Assembly (NCBI GenBank): GCA_944320845.1
Contig: CALUJA010000001.1
Location: forward strand, 186,001 to 250,000
Direction of reading: 5' to 3'
Source: an uncultured Phocaeicola sp.
Lineage (GTDB): Bacteria; Bacteroidota; Bacteroidia; Bacteroidales; Bacteroidaceae
DNA: 64,000 nucleotides
The position numbers and the translations under genes were made by a program. A model generated the notes under the pieces. It did not search any database. It was not told the origin of the DNA and saw only the letters and a program-made list of their open reading frames with translations. Positions 1-10,472 of this stretch are shown here, one piece after another (positions within the stretch are counted from its first letter, which is position 1; each line of letters starts with the position of its first letter).

Positions 1-262
1 CCAGGCCGATAACCGCTTCGCCTACCTTTTTGCATGGGAAAGCTTTCTGGATGGCAAGAGCCACATGCTTGGCAAATACATGCATGGCGGCCAGTTCTTC
101 ATCGCTTAAATCAAAAATGTAGTCCACCTCACGTTTGGGGACAACCAGCGTATGTCCCTTAACCAACGGGTTAATGTCGAGAAAAGCATAAAACTCTTCA
201 TTTTCCGCTACTTTGTAGCTGGGAATTTCTCCTGCAATGATTTTGCTGAATATTGTTGCCAT
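1..262 (-). CDS. HIT family nucleotide-binding protein (C-terminus cut off)
   Basis: About 87 N-terminal codons are present; the rest, including the expected His-x-His-x-His triad, lies beyond the left edge. The visible part has the typical HIT start: an early 'FSKIIAGEIPSYKV' segment, then 'FLDINPLVKGHTLVVPK', which forms the first strands of the fold. Family members are nucleotide phosphoramidases or hydrolases of the Hint type, acting in the cytoplasm. It lies 53 bases downstream of greA on the same strand, with a hairpin between them, so co-transcription would be by read-through. The family call is secure, but the substrate cannot be judged. Confidence 0.88.
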   Translation of the reverse strand, partial: MATIFSKIIAGEIPSYKVAENEEFYAFLDINPLVKGHTLVVPKREVDYIFDLSDEELAAMHVFAKHVALAIQKAFPCKKVGEAVIGL

Positions 263-274
263 ATTGAATGAGTA

Positions 275-311
275 TTAAAAAGGCAAGTCGTGCACGGAGC
301 AGACCTGCCTT
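275..311 (-). terminator. Rho-independent terminator after greA
   Basis: Read on the minus strand, a GC-containing stem (AAGGCAGGTC paired with GACTTGCCTT, loop about 12 bases) is followed by TTTTTAAT. It lies between the greA stop and the HIT-gene start, so it probably ends greA transcripts or weakens read-through into the HIT gene. Confidence 0.65.
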
Positions 312-315
312 GTCA

Positions 316-780
316 TTAAAATGATATGCCTGTTATTTCCAGACTGATTTTGCCTTGCGGAATGGTGATTTCTGCAACATCGCCTACCTTTTTGCCGAGC
401 AGACCTTGTGCTATCGGGGTAGTGACAGAGATTTTTCCTTCTTTCAGGTTTGCTTCACTTTCAGATACGATGGTGTATGCCATTTTCATTCCTGTCTTTA
501 CATTCTTGAGTTCCACGCGGGTCAGAATCTGAACGGTGTCTGCATTCAGCTTTGAAGTGTCGATGATTTTGGCATCACCGATGGTTGCCTTCAGCTGGTT
601 GATTTTCATCTCCAGCATGCCCTGTGCTTCTTTTGCTGCATCATATTCTGCGTTTTCCGACAAATCTCCCTTATCGCGCGCTTCCGCAATGGCGGCCACG
701 ATTTTCGGGCGTTCTACTGACTCCAGATGCTTTAATTCGGCCACCAGCTTCTGGTAGCCTTCTTCTGACATGTAAGCCAT
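316..780 (-). CDS. greA: Transcription elongation factor GreA
   Basis: GreA rescues backtracked RNA polymerase by stimulating cleavage of the nascent RNA 3' end. The 154-residue protein has the usual family length. The N-terminal coiled coil (about residues 1-75) carries the 'GDLSENAEYDAAKE' tip with the acidic residues that reach into the polymerase secondary channel. The C-terminal FKBP-like domain follows, with the 'TPIAQGLLGKKVGDVAEI' signature. The start is fixed by a conserved N terminus and a strong AGGAGG about 7 bases upstream, which is unusually good for this phylum. A terminator-like hairpin sits just upstream at 824-858. Confidence 0.97.
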   Translation of the reverse strand: MAYMSEEGYQKLVAELKHLESVERPKIVAAIAEARDKGDLSENAEYDAAKEAQGMLEMKINQLKATIGDAKIIDTSKLNADTVQILTRVELKNVKTGMKMAYTIVSESEANLKEGKISVTTPIAQGLLGKKVGDVAEITIPQGKISLEITGISF

Positions 781-823
781 AATTTTCCTCCTAATATTCG
801 TTTTATGTTATTTCTCTTATAAA

Positions 824-858
824 CAAAAAAGAATTCCGACATGTTCAAGATGTCGGAA
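824..858 (-). terminator. Rho-independent terminator
   Basis: A perfect 9-bp stem (TTCCGACAT / ATGTCGGAA, 7-base loop), read on the minus strand, is followed by TTCTTTTTTG. It lies 80 bases after the stop of the upstream lipoprotein gene and is most simply that gene's terminator. A promoter-like pair at 881-911 lies upstream of it, so it could also act as an attenuator for greA. Confidence 0.75.
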
Positions 859-880
859 CCCTTCCTTTTCTATTTCTTGA

Positions 881-911
881 CAAAGGTAGATGTTTTATGG
901 TATTAATCAAG
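881..911 (-). promoter_or_regulatory. Possible Bacteroides-type promoter upstream of greA
   Basis: On the minus strand, TACCTTTG (881-888) matches the -7 consensus TAnnTTTG. CTTG (908-911), one base off TTTG, is 19 bases upstream. Initiation here would read straight into the hairpin at 824-858 before reaching greA. This is a motif reading only. Confidence 0.35.
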
Positions 912-937
912 CTTTTTCCGTATGCTTTTCAACATGT

Positions 938-2083
938 TTACAGATATTTCTTGATTGCTTCTTCTATATTTGTCTGTTCGTCCAGACGAAGGGTCAGTTC
1001 GTTGCTGCGATTGGCAATAAATGCGGTTGGCAGTTGTGTCACTCCATACAGGTTTACGAAAGTCGAGTAGGGGCCTTGGGGGTCGCGCACGCAAATCCAG
1101 GGCAGATTGTCGGCGGATGTTTTCCAAAAGTGTTCGTCCGTATCAAGCGAAATCTGGTAAATCTCCAGCCCTTGTGAAGCATACTTGTTGTAAAGTTCGC
1201 GCAAGGCGAGATTCCGTGCTCCTGAAGCGGGATTGGCATAAACGGTAAAGTCTATCAGTATGACTTTGCCTTTCAGGTCTGTCAGATGGTGTGTCGTTCC
1301 TTCCACATCCTTCAGCGGGATGTCTATGATGGAAGTTTCCTGCACTATGTTTGCTGGCACTGTCACCGGTTCGGCCTTGGGAGTCCGTGTATTTTTCATG
1401 CCCTTGATTACCATGTTATACAGATTGCGCGAGCGGTCTGCATGGGGATACTGGTTGTTCAGGCTTGTTGCTACGGCCGCAAAGCACTTTACATCTTCTT
1501 TGCTTGTCAGGGGGTCAAAAATCATAAACCCGTTCAGTTGCTGGAACAAGGCGAAGTAGGCGTAAGGTGTATTGGGGGCGCGGAAGATATATTCGCGTTT
1601 CACTTTGTCTTTGTAGGAGTTGACCAAGGCTAAAAGACTGTCCTGTACGATTCCTGCCGGAAGCCCGGATTTTCCTAAACTGGTTACCTGATTCTGCAGT
1701 TCGGCCTGGAGCAGCGAGAGCTCCTTGATTTTCAGATTTGTTTCCGAGCCTTCGATTCGGTAGTCTGTTGCAAAGGTGGGGAAATCGGCGTGAACCGTTA
1801 TGGTTTCCGTTGAGTCGGCGGAAAAGTTGATGATCTTGTTGTCGATACGCAGGCGGTAGAACTCCGGCGAAGAGGGGCGTTCTCCCTCGAAGCTGAACGT
1901 TCCGTGGCTGCCAAGCTCGGTAGAGTCGAGGGTTACGATACCTCCCAGTGCGCTTTGCTCCAGATACAGTTTCTTTTCTGCCGCTCCGGTCACCTCTCCT
2001 TCCACTTTAAAAGTCTGTTCATTCTTGCAGGCCATCAGGATGACCGACAGTATGATTCCTACAATATAGGCGTTTTTTTTCAT
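938..2083 (-). CDS. DUF4369/thioredoxin-fold lipoprotein without CXXC
   Basis: A 381-residue envelope protein with a lipoprotein signal peptide (hydrophobic stretch, then 'LMAC', lipid-modified Cys near residue 19). It has an N-terminal DUF4369-like beta domain (about 25-130), a helical linker, and a C-terminal TlpA/AhpC-like thioredoxin fold (about 245-381). The thioredoxin part is recognised by 'DLKGKVILIDFTVY' and the later cis-Pro region 'VTQLPTAFIANRS'. Where relatives carry WCxxC this one reads 'YANPASGARN', with no cysteine pair. It is therefore unlikely to be a thiol-disulfide oxidoreductase and may have a binding or structural role. It is monocistronic, with its own promoter box and terminator. 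Confidence 0.85.
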   Translation of the reverse strand: MKKNAYIVGIILSVILMACKNEQTFKVEGEVTGAAEKKLYLEQSALGGIVTLDSTELGSHGTFSFEGERPSSPEFYRLRIDNKIINFSADSTETITVHADFPTFATDYRIEGSETNLKIKELSLLQAELQNQVTSLGKSGLPAGIVQDSLLALVNSYKDKVKREYIFRAPNTPYAYFALFQQLNGFMIFDPLTSKEDVKCFAAVATSLNNQYPHADRSRNLYNMVIKGMKNTRTPKAEPVTVPANIVQETSIIDIPLKDVEGTTHHLTDLKGKVILIDFTVYANPASGARNLALRELYNKYASQGLEIYQISLDTDEHFWKTSADNLPWICVRDPQGPYSTFVNLYGVTQLPTAFIANRSNELTLRLDEQTNIEEAIKKYL

Positions 2084-2135
2084 AATCAGCGTTTTTATCG
2101 ATTGCGGAATGTCGCAATGTTCTTGTTTTGAGATG

Positions 2136-2165
2136 CAAAGATACGGCTTTTAATGATTTCACAAA
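2136..2165 (-). promoter_or_regulatory. Promoter for the thioredoxin-fold lipoprotein
   Basis: On the minus strand, TATCTTTG (2136-2143) is an exact -7 box, with TTTG (2162-2165) 18 bases upstream. It lies 53 bases before the start codon. The remainder of the 364-base divergent spacer (about 2170-2395) shows no gene or other clear element. Confidence 0.55.
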
Positions 2166-2401
2166 GTTTTTGTCCGACAAAATACGTTAACTGTCCGGGT
2201 ACATGCCGCCGTTTGGCCTTTAGGGCGGGGGAGCGTTTCATGCTGAAAATCTTTTCCCGCGGGGCAGACTGTGTTTTTGATATGCGGCAAATGGATTTTT
2301 CTTTTCGGCCGGAAGTTGTTTTTCCGGCAGGAAAATAAGATGAAAAAGCTTTAAAATGGAACTTTTATTTTGTAATTGCCTGTTTCTCTAAATATTTTGT
2401 C

Positions 2402-2409
2402 TATCTTTG
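2402..2409 (+). promoter_or_regulatory. -7 promoter element of pnp
   Basis: TATCTTTG matches TAnnTTTG exactly and lies 38 bases before the pnp start codon. No TTTG is at the ideal -33 spacing; the closest partner is TTGC at 2376-2379. It supports starting pnp at 2448 rather than at the upstream in-frame ATG at 2376. Confidence 0.5.
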
Positions 2410-2447
2410 CGCGTATTTTACATGGAAATTTTTTTAAACACAATTTT

Positions 2448-4622
2448 ATGATCAATCCTATTGTTAAGACGATCGAGTTGGGCGATGGCAGAACCATCAC
2501 GCTCGAAACGGGAAAGCTGGCAAAACAGGCGGACGGTGCCGTAATGCTGCGCATGGGAAATACCATGTTGCTGGCTACTGTTTGTGCAGCAAAAGATGCA
2601 GTTCCCGGAACAGATTTTATGCCGTTGCAGGTGGAGTACAGAGAAAAATATTCGGCGTTCGGACGTTTTCCGGGTGGCTTTACCAAGCGTGAAGGTAAGG
2701 CATCGGATTATGAAATCCTGACATGCCGGTTGGTGGACCGTGCGTTGCGGCCGCTTTTCCCCGACAATTACCATGCTGAAGTTTATGTGAATATCATCTT
2801 GTTCTCGGCCGATGGGGTGGATATGCCGGATGCATTGGCCGGTCTGGCTGCTTCGGCAGCACTGGCTGTTTCTGACATACCGTTCGGCGGCCCTATTTCA
2901 GAGGTGCGTGTGGCGCGTATCGACGGACAGTTTGTTATCAATCCGACCTTTGAACAGCTGGAGAAGGCCGACATGGATTTGATGGTAGCCGCTACTTATG
3001 ACAATATCATGATGGTGGAAGGCGAGATGGAAGAAGTTTCGGAACAAGACTTGCTGGAAGCCATGAAGTGTGCGCACGAGGCTATCAAGGTACACTGCAA
3101 GGCGCAGATGGAACTGATGGAGGAGGTTGGCTCGACTGTCAAGCGCGAATACTGCCACGAAGAGAATGACGAGGATTTGCGCAAGGCCGTTCACGATGCC
3201 TGCTACGACAAGGCTTATGCTGTGGCAGCTTCAGGAAACAAGAACAAGCATGAGCGTCAGGATGCTTTCGATGCCATTTGTGAGGAATTCAAGGCTCAGT
3301 TTACGGAAGAGGAACTGGAAGAGAAGGCTGCCATGATTGACCGTTACTATCATGATGTGGAAAAAGAGGCGATGCGCCGTTGCATCCTTGACGAAGGAAA
3401 GCGTCTGGACGGACGCAGCACTACCGAAATCCGCCCTATCTGGTGTGAGGTAAGTCCGCTGCCAGGTCCTCACGGTTCATCTATCTTTACGCGCGGTGAA
3501 ACGCAGTCATTGAGTACGGTGACTTTGGGAACAAAGTTGGATGAAAAGACCGTCGACGATGTGCTTGACCAGCATAAGGAGCGTTTCTTGTTGCATTACA
3601 ACTTCCCGCCCTTCTCAACCGGTGAAGCCAAGGCGCAACGCGGTGTAGGCCGTCGTGAAATCGGTCACGGGCATCTGGCATGGCGTGCGTTGAAAGGCCA
3701 GATTCCTGCCGGTTATCCTTATTGTATCCGTGTGGTTTCTGATATTCTCGAATCAAACGGTTCTTCTTCAATGGCTACGGTATGTGCAGGAACGCTGGCA
3801 TTGATGGATGCAGGTGTGCCTATCAAGAATCCGGTATCAGGTATTGCTATGGGATTGATCAAGAATGCCGGTGAAGACAAGTATGCAGTGCTGTCGGATA
3901 TCCTTGGTGACGAAGACCATTTGGGTGACATGGACTTCAAAGTGACCGGTACGCGCAACGGTATTACCGCTACGCAGATGGATATCAAGTGCGACGGACT
4001 GACTTATGATATTTTGGAAAAGGCACTGATGCAGGCTAAGGAAGGCCGTGAATATATTTTGGGCAAGCTCACCGAATGTATTGCCGAGCCTCGTCCGGAT
4101 TTGAAGCCTCATGCTCCGCGTATCGAGACGATGACCATTCCGAAAGAATTTATCGGTGCTGTTATCGGCCCGGGCGGAAAGATTATTCAGGGCATGCAGG
4201 AAGAGACGGGAGCTACCATTACGATTGAAGAAATTGATGGAGTGGGCCGTATTGAAGTGGCCGGAACGAACAAGAAGTGCATCGACGATGCAATGCGCAT
4301 GATTAAGTCTATCGTGGCTGTGCCCGAAATAGGCGAAACCTATATGGGTAAGGTGCGTTCGGTAATGCCTTATGGTGTGTTTGTTGAGTTCTTGCCGGGT
4401 AAGGATGGCTTGCTGCATATTTCGGAAATTGACTGGAAGCGTCTGGAGACCATTGAAGAATCTGGTTTGAAGGAAGGCGATGAGATAGAAGTGAAGTTGC
4501 TTGACATCGACCCGAAGACCGGAAAATTCAAACTCTCCCATAAGGTGTTGCTGCCGAAGCCGGAAGGTATGGGTGATGCTCAGCCGAAACGTGAGCACCG
4601 TCAGCCCAAACAGCATAAATAA
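2448..4622 (+). CDS. pnp: Polyribonucleotide nucleotidyltransferase (PNPase)
   Basis: PNPase degrades RNA 3' to 5' by phosphorolysis and is a core enzyme of mRNA turnover. The 724-residue product shows the standard order: two RNase PH-like domains (about 5-225 and 315-545) joined by a helical domain, then a KH domain ('[21 protein letters not shown]', about 565-590) and an S1 RNA-binding domain ('[28 protein letters not shown]', about 632-700). The start at 2448 ('[14 protein letters not shown]') was chosen because the upstream ATG adds a nonconserved extension that would overlap the promoter. A strong terminator follows 35 bases after the stop. Confidence 0.98.
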   Translation: MINPIVKTIELGDGRTITLETGKLAKQADGAVMLRMGNTMLLATVCAAKDAVPGTDFMPLQVEYREKYSAFGRFPGGFTKREGKASDYEILTCRLVDRALRPLFPDNYHAEVYVNIILFSADGVDMPDALAGLAASAALAVSDIPFGGPISEVRVARIDGQFVINPTFEQLEKADMDLMVAATYDNIMMVEGEMEEVSEQDLLEAMKCAHEAIKVHCKAQMELMEEVGSTVKREYCHEENDEDLRKAVHDACYDKAYAVAASGNKNKHERQDAFDAICEEFKAQFTEEELEEKAAMIDRYYHDVEKEAMRRCILDEGKRLDGRSTTEIRPIWCEVSPLPGPHGSSIFTRGETQSLSTVTLGTKLDEKTVDDVLDQHKERFLLHYNFPPFSTGEAKAQRGVGRREIGHGHLAWRALKGQIPAGYPYCIRVVSDILESNGSSSMATVCAGTLALMDAGVPIKNPVSGIAMGLIKNAGEDKYAVLSDILGDEDHLGDMDFKVTGTRNGITATQMDIKCDGLTYDILEKALMQAKEGREYILGKLTECIAEPRPDLKPHAPRIETMTIPKEFIGAVIGPGGKIIQGMQEETGATITIEEIDGVGRIEVAGTNKKCIDDAMRMIKSIVAVPEIGETYMGKVRSVMPYGVFVEFLPGKDGLLHISEIDWKRLETIEESGLKEGDEIEVKLLDIDPKTGKFKLSHKVLLPKPEGMGDAQPKREHRQPKQHK

Positions 4623-4656
4623 TATATGTGTTAGACTCCATTGACGGGAAAAATAG

Positions 4657-4696
4657 GGAAGCCGGTCTGAATGTGTTCAGACCGGCTTCCTTTTTT
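4657..4696 (+). terminator. Terminator between convergent pnp and GH97 gene
   Basis: A perfect 14-bp stem (GGAAGCCGGTCTGA / TCAGACCGGCTTCC) with a 6-base loop is followed by TTTTTTG on the plus strand. The minus strand also runs into CTATTTTTCC, so it may serve both convergent genes. Confidence 0.9.
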
Positions 4697-4740
4697 GTGT
4701 CCGGCTGCCGCGGCTTGATTCCGGATGGATTAGGATAAAG

Positions 4741-6945
<2,205 letters not shown>

Positions 6946-6979
6946 TCAAAAAGGTTAAGAAATGCGTATTTGTATCCGG

Positions 6980-6987
6980 CAAAGGTA
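6980..6987 (-). promoter_or_regulatory. -7 element of the GH97 gene
   Basis: TACCTTTG on the minus strand, 65 bases before the start codon, matches TAnnTTTG. No good -33 box was seen. It lies in the 319-base spacer 6916-7234, which otherwise holds only two inverted repeats (7119-7182 and 7192-7227). Confidence 0.4.
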
Positions 6988-7191
6988 CACTAAAAAATGA
7001 AATCTTATTTTGTCTTTGGCTTTAAAAATAGGGTGGGATGAAAAACTCTTTTTCAGGGAGCGGATGAGGGGTTTGCAGCCTTGTGCCGGACGGAATCTGC
7101 AGGAAGTTTTTTCATTTTTCCCTACACCCCTGCATTTTTGAGTATAACCGGCTGTCTTTCTTGTTGTTGGCAGGTGTAGGGAGGCATGTGG

Positions 7192-7227
7192 GAAAACGTG
7201 CGGGGAGAAGTTTCCCTGCGCGTTTTC
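7192..7227 (-). terminator. Possible terminator hairpin after the rhodanese gene
   Basis: Arms GAAAACGTGCGGGGA (7192-7206) and TCCCTGCGCGTTTTC (7213-7227) pair with two imperfect positions around a 6-base loop, starting 8 bases after the stop codon. There is no clear downstream U-run beyond the TTTTCC in the arm, so termination is plausible but not certain. Confidence 0.45.
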
Positions 7228-7234
7228 TGGGGGA

Positions 7235-7633
7235 CTATCGGGCGATATCCTTTCCGTGTTCCTTCCAGTCCTCGAATCCCTTGTCCAGATTATATACTTT
7301 AAATCCTTTTTTCGAGAGGATGCGCGCCGCATTCCGGCTGCGGCGTCCGCTTTTGCAGTACACGGCTACCGGCTCTTCCTTGTCCAGCACCTCGTCGGCA
7401 CTGGCGGAAAAGTTTTCGTCCAATACATTTATATTATAGCTTCCCGGTATGTGTCCGTCGGAGTATTCTGCAACGGTGCGCACATCGACGCACTGGATGT
7501 TTTCATCCTCAATCAGACGCTCGAATTCATCGGAGGAAAGATTCTTGAAGCCGTCTTTGGGCTTGTCGCTGCATGCGAACAGCAGAAAGGCGAATGCGCA
7601 TACAAAAAGTGTAAAGTAAAGGGTCTTTATCAT
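7235..7633 (-). CDS. Rhodanese-domain lipoprotein
   Basis: A 132-residue protein with a lipoprotein signal ('AFLLFAC', lipid Cys about residue 21) followed by one rhodanese domain (about 30-128). The active-site loop is 'YCKSGRRS', with the Cys that would carry persulfide, and the fold markers 'CVDVRTVAEYSDGHIPGSYNI' are present. Members are sulfurtransferases or sulfur-carrying proteins; lipidation places this one in the envelope. It is the last gene of an apparent operon with the NigD-like lipoprotein (13-base gap) and the acyltransferase. Substrate and partner are unknown. Confidence 0.9.
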   Translation of the reverse strand: MIKTLYFTLFVCAFAFLLFACSDKPKDGFKNLSSDEFERLIEDENIQCVDVRTVAEYSDGHIPGSYNINVLDENFSASADEVLDKEEPVAVYCKSGRRSRNAARILSKKGFKVYNLDKGFEDWKEHGKDIAR

Positions 7634-7646
7634 AAGCTCGGAGTGT

Positions 7647-8294
7647 TTAGTAGGTGAATGTATAGGAAACGAATCCCTCGTCGTAGGTATTTATCTGCAA
7701 GACGACGGTGTCGCCCTTGCTGAGCTCGTGTCTGTACGGCCAGAGCGGGATGGAGAGACAGACTTCGCGGGTGAAGGCTTCACTGTCGCCCTTGCGGTCG
7801 TGGTAGAGGGTCAGGGCAAGCGTGCGCGTTCCTTCGCTCTCCGTGATGCCGTGGTCTACGAAATGGAAGGCATGGCTCCCTTCCTTCACCAGGGGGAGAA
7901 GTATCAGGTTGATGTATTCGCCCGACCGCCATACGCTCCGCACGTTGACCGGGTCGGTCTTTATCCCGTCCTGAAAGTTCCAGTCAGGCAGCGGACGCAT
8001 CGCCAGAATCAGTTCGGCGGAGTAAAGATAGGCTTCATCGCTGTCGTCCGCCGGCTCATAGACAGACACGGTGCGGTATACCGAGTCAGGGACGAGCCCG
8101 TCCAGTCCTTCGCGCGGCTGTATGGTATAGACTTTTCCCTTGTCCGTAACCAGTTGTGTAAGGGTGCCCGTCTCGTCGGTCTGCCCGTCGATGAATTCTG
8201 TCACCACGTTCGGATAGACATAATCGTCGTTCTGACACGCCGTGACAGCAAGCAGACAGACCGGCAGCAGCAGCAAAAAGACTTTCCGCATCAT
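7647..8294 (-). CDS. NigD-like lipoprotein
   Basis: A 215-residue lipoprotein (signal then 'AVTACQND', Cys about residue 20) resembling the NigD-like family of Bacteroidales. That family has a small N-terminal OB-like domain and a C-terminal beta-sandwich. Matching features are the early 'YVYPNVVTEFIDGQTD' segment, a middle 'LILAMRPLPDWNF' and the C-terminal 'TYDEGFVSYTFTY'. NigD was first named from a bacteriocin-like locus, but most homologues sit alone and have no known function. The first codon overlaps the acyltransferase stop by 4 bases, which implies translational coupling. Confidence 0.8.
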   Translation of the reverse strand: MMRKVFLLLLPVCLLAVTACQNDDYVYPNVVTEFIDGQTDETGTLTQLVTDKGKVYTIQPREGLDGLVPDSVYRTVSVYEPADDSDEAYLYSAELILAMRPLPDWNFQDGIKTDPVNVRSVWRSGEYINLILLPLVKEGSHAFHFVDHGITESEGTRTLALTLYHDRKGDSEAFTREVCLSIPLWPYRHELSKGDTVVLQINTYDEGFVSYTFTY

Positions 8295-9454
8295 GCTTCC
8301 GTGGCTTTCTGATGGTTGATGACCGGATTGGCATACATGGTCAGCATCCGTTCGCGCAGGAATGTTTCGTCTTTGCCGGCGATGTCAATCAGGTCAAGCT
8401 TCTTCTGGATGTAGGCCTCAAAGCGGGCTTTGTCTTCCGGCGTATAGCGGGAGGCGAAGCGGGCAGTGCCTTCCAGCAGGTCGCAAGCCACATAGTTGCC
8501 CGGATACAGGCGGTAGCTGCGGTGGATATGCCGGTCTATCAGCTGCGACACTTGGGTAAACAGTTCGGTCTTCGGCAGGTGGCGGAGACCGTCCAGTTCC
8601 TTGTCGATGCATTCCGAGGCCTGGAAGTGGATGCGCCCCTTGTAACCGAATATGCCCGTCTGCATGTTGAGCAGGTCATCCTGCTGACTTTTCCGGTATC
8701 CTTCGATGTCCCGCTTCAGCTGCATTTCCGCCGCCTTCAGATAGTCGCACGGGTCGTATTCGTAGGATAGGGAAAGCGGCACGATGTGCAGTTCCTTCAG
8801 CCGGTCTGCCGGATTGTCGCCCGCGCCTCCCAAGGCAAGCATCTTCAGCACGCTGTCCTGCGTGCGGTCGTCCGAGTCCTTGGCGCGCCCTTCTCGCTGG
8901 GCAATCCAGATATTCTCGCCCTTTTCGGCCACGGCGAAATGGATGTAGCGCGACAGGCGTGCGGAAGCCTCAAGCTTCTGCCGCATGGAAAGCGCGCGCT
9001 GCACGATGAACGACTTGTTTACCCGCACCAGCTTCTTAATCCAGGGGTAGATAAGCAGATTGTCGCCGATGGCAATCTCCACGGTGGTGGGGAATCCGTT
9101 GTCCAGGAGTCCTAACGAAAGAAGTCCCGGGTCGAGCACAATGTCGCGATGGTTGGATATGAACGTGTAGCGCTGCTGTTTGTCCGTCAGGGCGGAGGCG
9201 TCCAGGTCGAATCCGTCGCTGTGATGACGGATGATGTCGTGCAGGAGTCTGTAGAAAAAGTTCTTCTGAATATCCAGATTGGTCTTGCACTGCACCAGCT
9301 GGGCGGCGATGGCATCCATCGGAACTCCCGGCATGACGGCCGCGACGACGGCACGGAAATCCGGGTCGGCAAGCAGCTCCCGGCACACTTGCGGCAGTTC
9401 TTCGGGAGAGTAGGGGCGTATTTCGTCAAATTCGGCGGGGATAGGCTTGTTCAT
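8291..9454 (-). CDS. 1-acyl-glycerol-3-phosphate acyltransferase-like protein
   Basis: A 387-residue member of the PlsC-like glycerolipid acyltransferase group. The block 'FISNHRDIVLDPGLL' (about residues 113-127) resembles the catalytic H-x4-D region, although the spacing is H-x5-D. 'IAQREGRAKDSDDRTQDSVLKM' (about 178-200) corresponds to the PEGTR-type phosphate-binding block. Such proteins transfer acyl chains at the cytoplasmic membrane for phospholipid or other glycerolipid synthesis. There is no clear transmembrane segment, so it is probably peripheral. It is first in the group acyltransferase-NigD-rhodanese. The exact acceptor is not known. Confidence 0.75.
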   Translation of the reverse strand: MNKPIPAEFDEIRPYSPEELPQVCRELLADPDFRAVVAAVMPGVPMDAIAAQLVQCKTNLDIQKNFFYRLLHDIIRHHSDGFDLDASALTDKQQRYTFISNHRDIVLDPGLLSLGLLDNGFPTTVEIAIGDNLLIYPWIKKLVRVNKSFIVQRALSMRQKLEASARLSRYIHFAVAEKGENIWIAQREGRAKDSDDRTQDSVLKMLALGGAGDNPADRLKELHIVPLSLSYEYDPCDYLKAAEMQLKRDIEGYRKSQQDDLLNMQTGIFGYKGRIHFQASECIDKELDGLRHLPKTELFTQVSQLIDRHIHRSYRLYPGNYVACDLLEGTARFASRYTPEDKARFEAYIQKKLDLIDIAGKDETFLRERMLTMYANPVINHQKATEA

Positions 9455-9480
9455 GGCTCGTTCTTGGTTTGGTGTTGCTG

Positions 9481-9488
9481 CAAATATA
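9481..9488 (-). promoter_or_regulatory. -7 element before the acyltransferase operon
   Basis: TATATTTG on the minus strand, 27 bases ahead of the acyltransferase start and just past the ddl stop. It matches TAnnTTTG and suggests separate transcription of the acyltransferase-NigD-rhodanese group. No -33 match was seen. Confidence 0.4.
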
Positions 9489-10472
9489 CTAATTTTTTTC
9501 AGAACAATCTTCTATGATGTCCGTCATCACATCTTTCATGTCAAGCCCCGCGGCACGCACCTGCTGCGGGATAAAGCTCGTGGCGGTCATGCCCGGCGTG
9601 GTGTTCATCTCGAGCAGGTTGATTTTTTCACCTTCGGTAATGATGTAGTCCACGCGCACCAGGCCTTTGCATCCCAGTATATCGTAGATGGCCGATGTGA
9701 GCTGCTGCACCCGGCCGGTCAGTTCGGGGCTGAGGCGTGCGGGAGTAATCTCGGTTGCCTCGCCGTTGTACTTGGCGTCGAAGTCGAAAAACTCGTTTTT
9801 GCTCACCACTTCGGTGATGGGGAGCACCACCGCCTTGTCTTTGGTCTTGTAACATCCCTCGGCCAGCTCGATGCCGTCCATGAAGGCCTCTATCATCACA
9901 TCGTCCGACTCTTCGAAAGCCTTCTGCAGGGCGGGCTGTATCTGTTCTTTGGTCTTTACCTTCGTCACGCCGAAGCTTGACCCGCTGGCGTTGGGCTTGA
10001 TGAAGCAGGGCAGGCCTATCTTCTCAATCACGTTTTCGTCACTGATGCCGTGGCGTTTGTTCACCAGCATCGACTCGGCCACACGCACGCCGAATCCTTT
10101 CAGATACTGGTTGAGGGTGAACTTGCTGAAGGTAAGTGCCGATACCAGCACGTCGCAGGTGGAGTAGGGAATGTTCATCAGCTCGAAATAGCCCTGCAAT
10201 ATTCCGTTTTCACCCGGTGTTCCGTGAACGGTGATATAGGCAAAGTCCGGTTTCACCCTGACGCCGTTTTCCGTAAAGCTGAAGTCGTTCTTGTCTACCG
10301 CCGCGCGCGTGCCGTCGGGAAGCAGGGCTTCCCAGTCTTTGCCGGTCAGTTCCACGATGTAGGTCTGATACTTTTCTTGGTCGATGAAGGAACGGATTCC
10401 TTCGGCACTCTTCATCGAAACGCCGTGTTCCGATGAGTCGCCTCCTGCTACTATGGCAATGATGCGTTTCAT
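9489..10472 (-). CDS. ddl: D-alanine--D-alanine ligase
   Basis: Makes the D-Ala-D-Ala dipeptide of peptidoglycan using ATP, in the cytoplasm. The product has 327 residues. The conserved N terminus 'MKRIIAIVAGGDSSEHGVSM' fixes the start at 10472, although the frame stays open far upstream inside rluD. ATP-grasp features follow: 'PCFIKPNASGSSFGVTKV' in the middle, and near the C-terminus 'VRVDYIITEG' and 'NLLEMNTTPGMTATSFIPQQ', which hold the Mg-binding Glu/Asn and the substrate-binding loop. It overlaps rluD by 4 bases (ATGA), so it is translationally coupled in the PASTA-rluD-ddl operon. Confidence 0.97.
   Translation of the reverse strand: MKRIIAIVAGGDSSEHGVSMKSAEGIRSFIDQEKYQTYIVELTGKDWEALLPDGTRAAVDKNDFSFTENGVRVKPDFAYITVHGTPGENGILQGYFELMNIPYSTCDVLVSALTFSKFTLNQYLKGFGVRVAESMLVNKRHGISDENVIEKIGLPCFIKPNASGSSFGVTKVKTKEQIQPALQKAFEESDDVMIEAFMDGIELAEGCYKTKDKAVVLPITEVVSKNEFFDFDAKYNGEATEITPARLSPELTGRVQQLTSAIYDILGCKGLVRVDYIITEGEKINLLEMNTTPGMTATSFIPQQVRAAGLDMKDVMTDIIEDCSEKN

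Noticed and set aside
3837-4616. 259-codon open frame antisense to pnp
   Set aside because: It lies wholly within the KH/S1 coding region of pnp and has no recognisable motif or promoter.
6955-7332. 125-codon frame across the rhodanese-GH97 spacer
   Set aside because: It spans both hairpins and the GH97 promoter box, overlaps the rhodanese gene in another frame, and has basic low-complexity composition.
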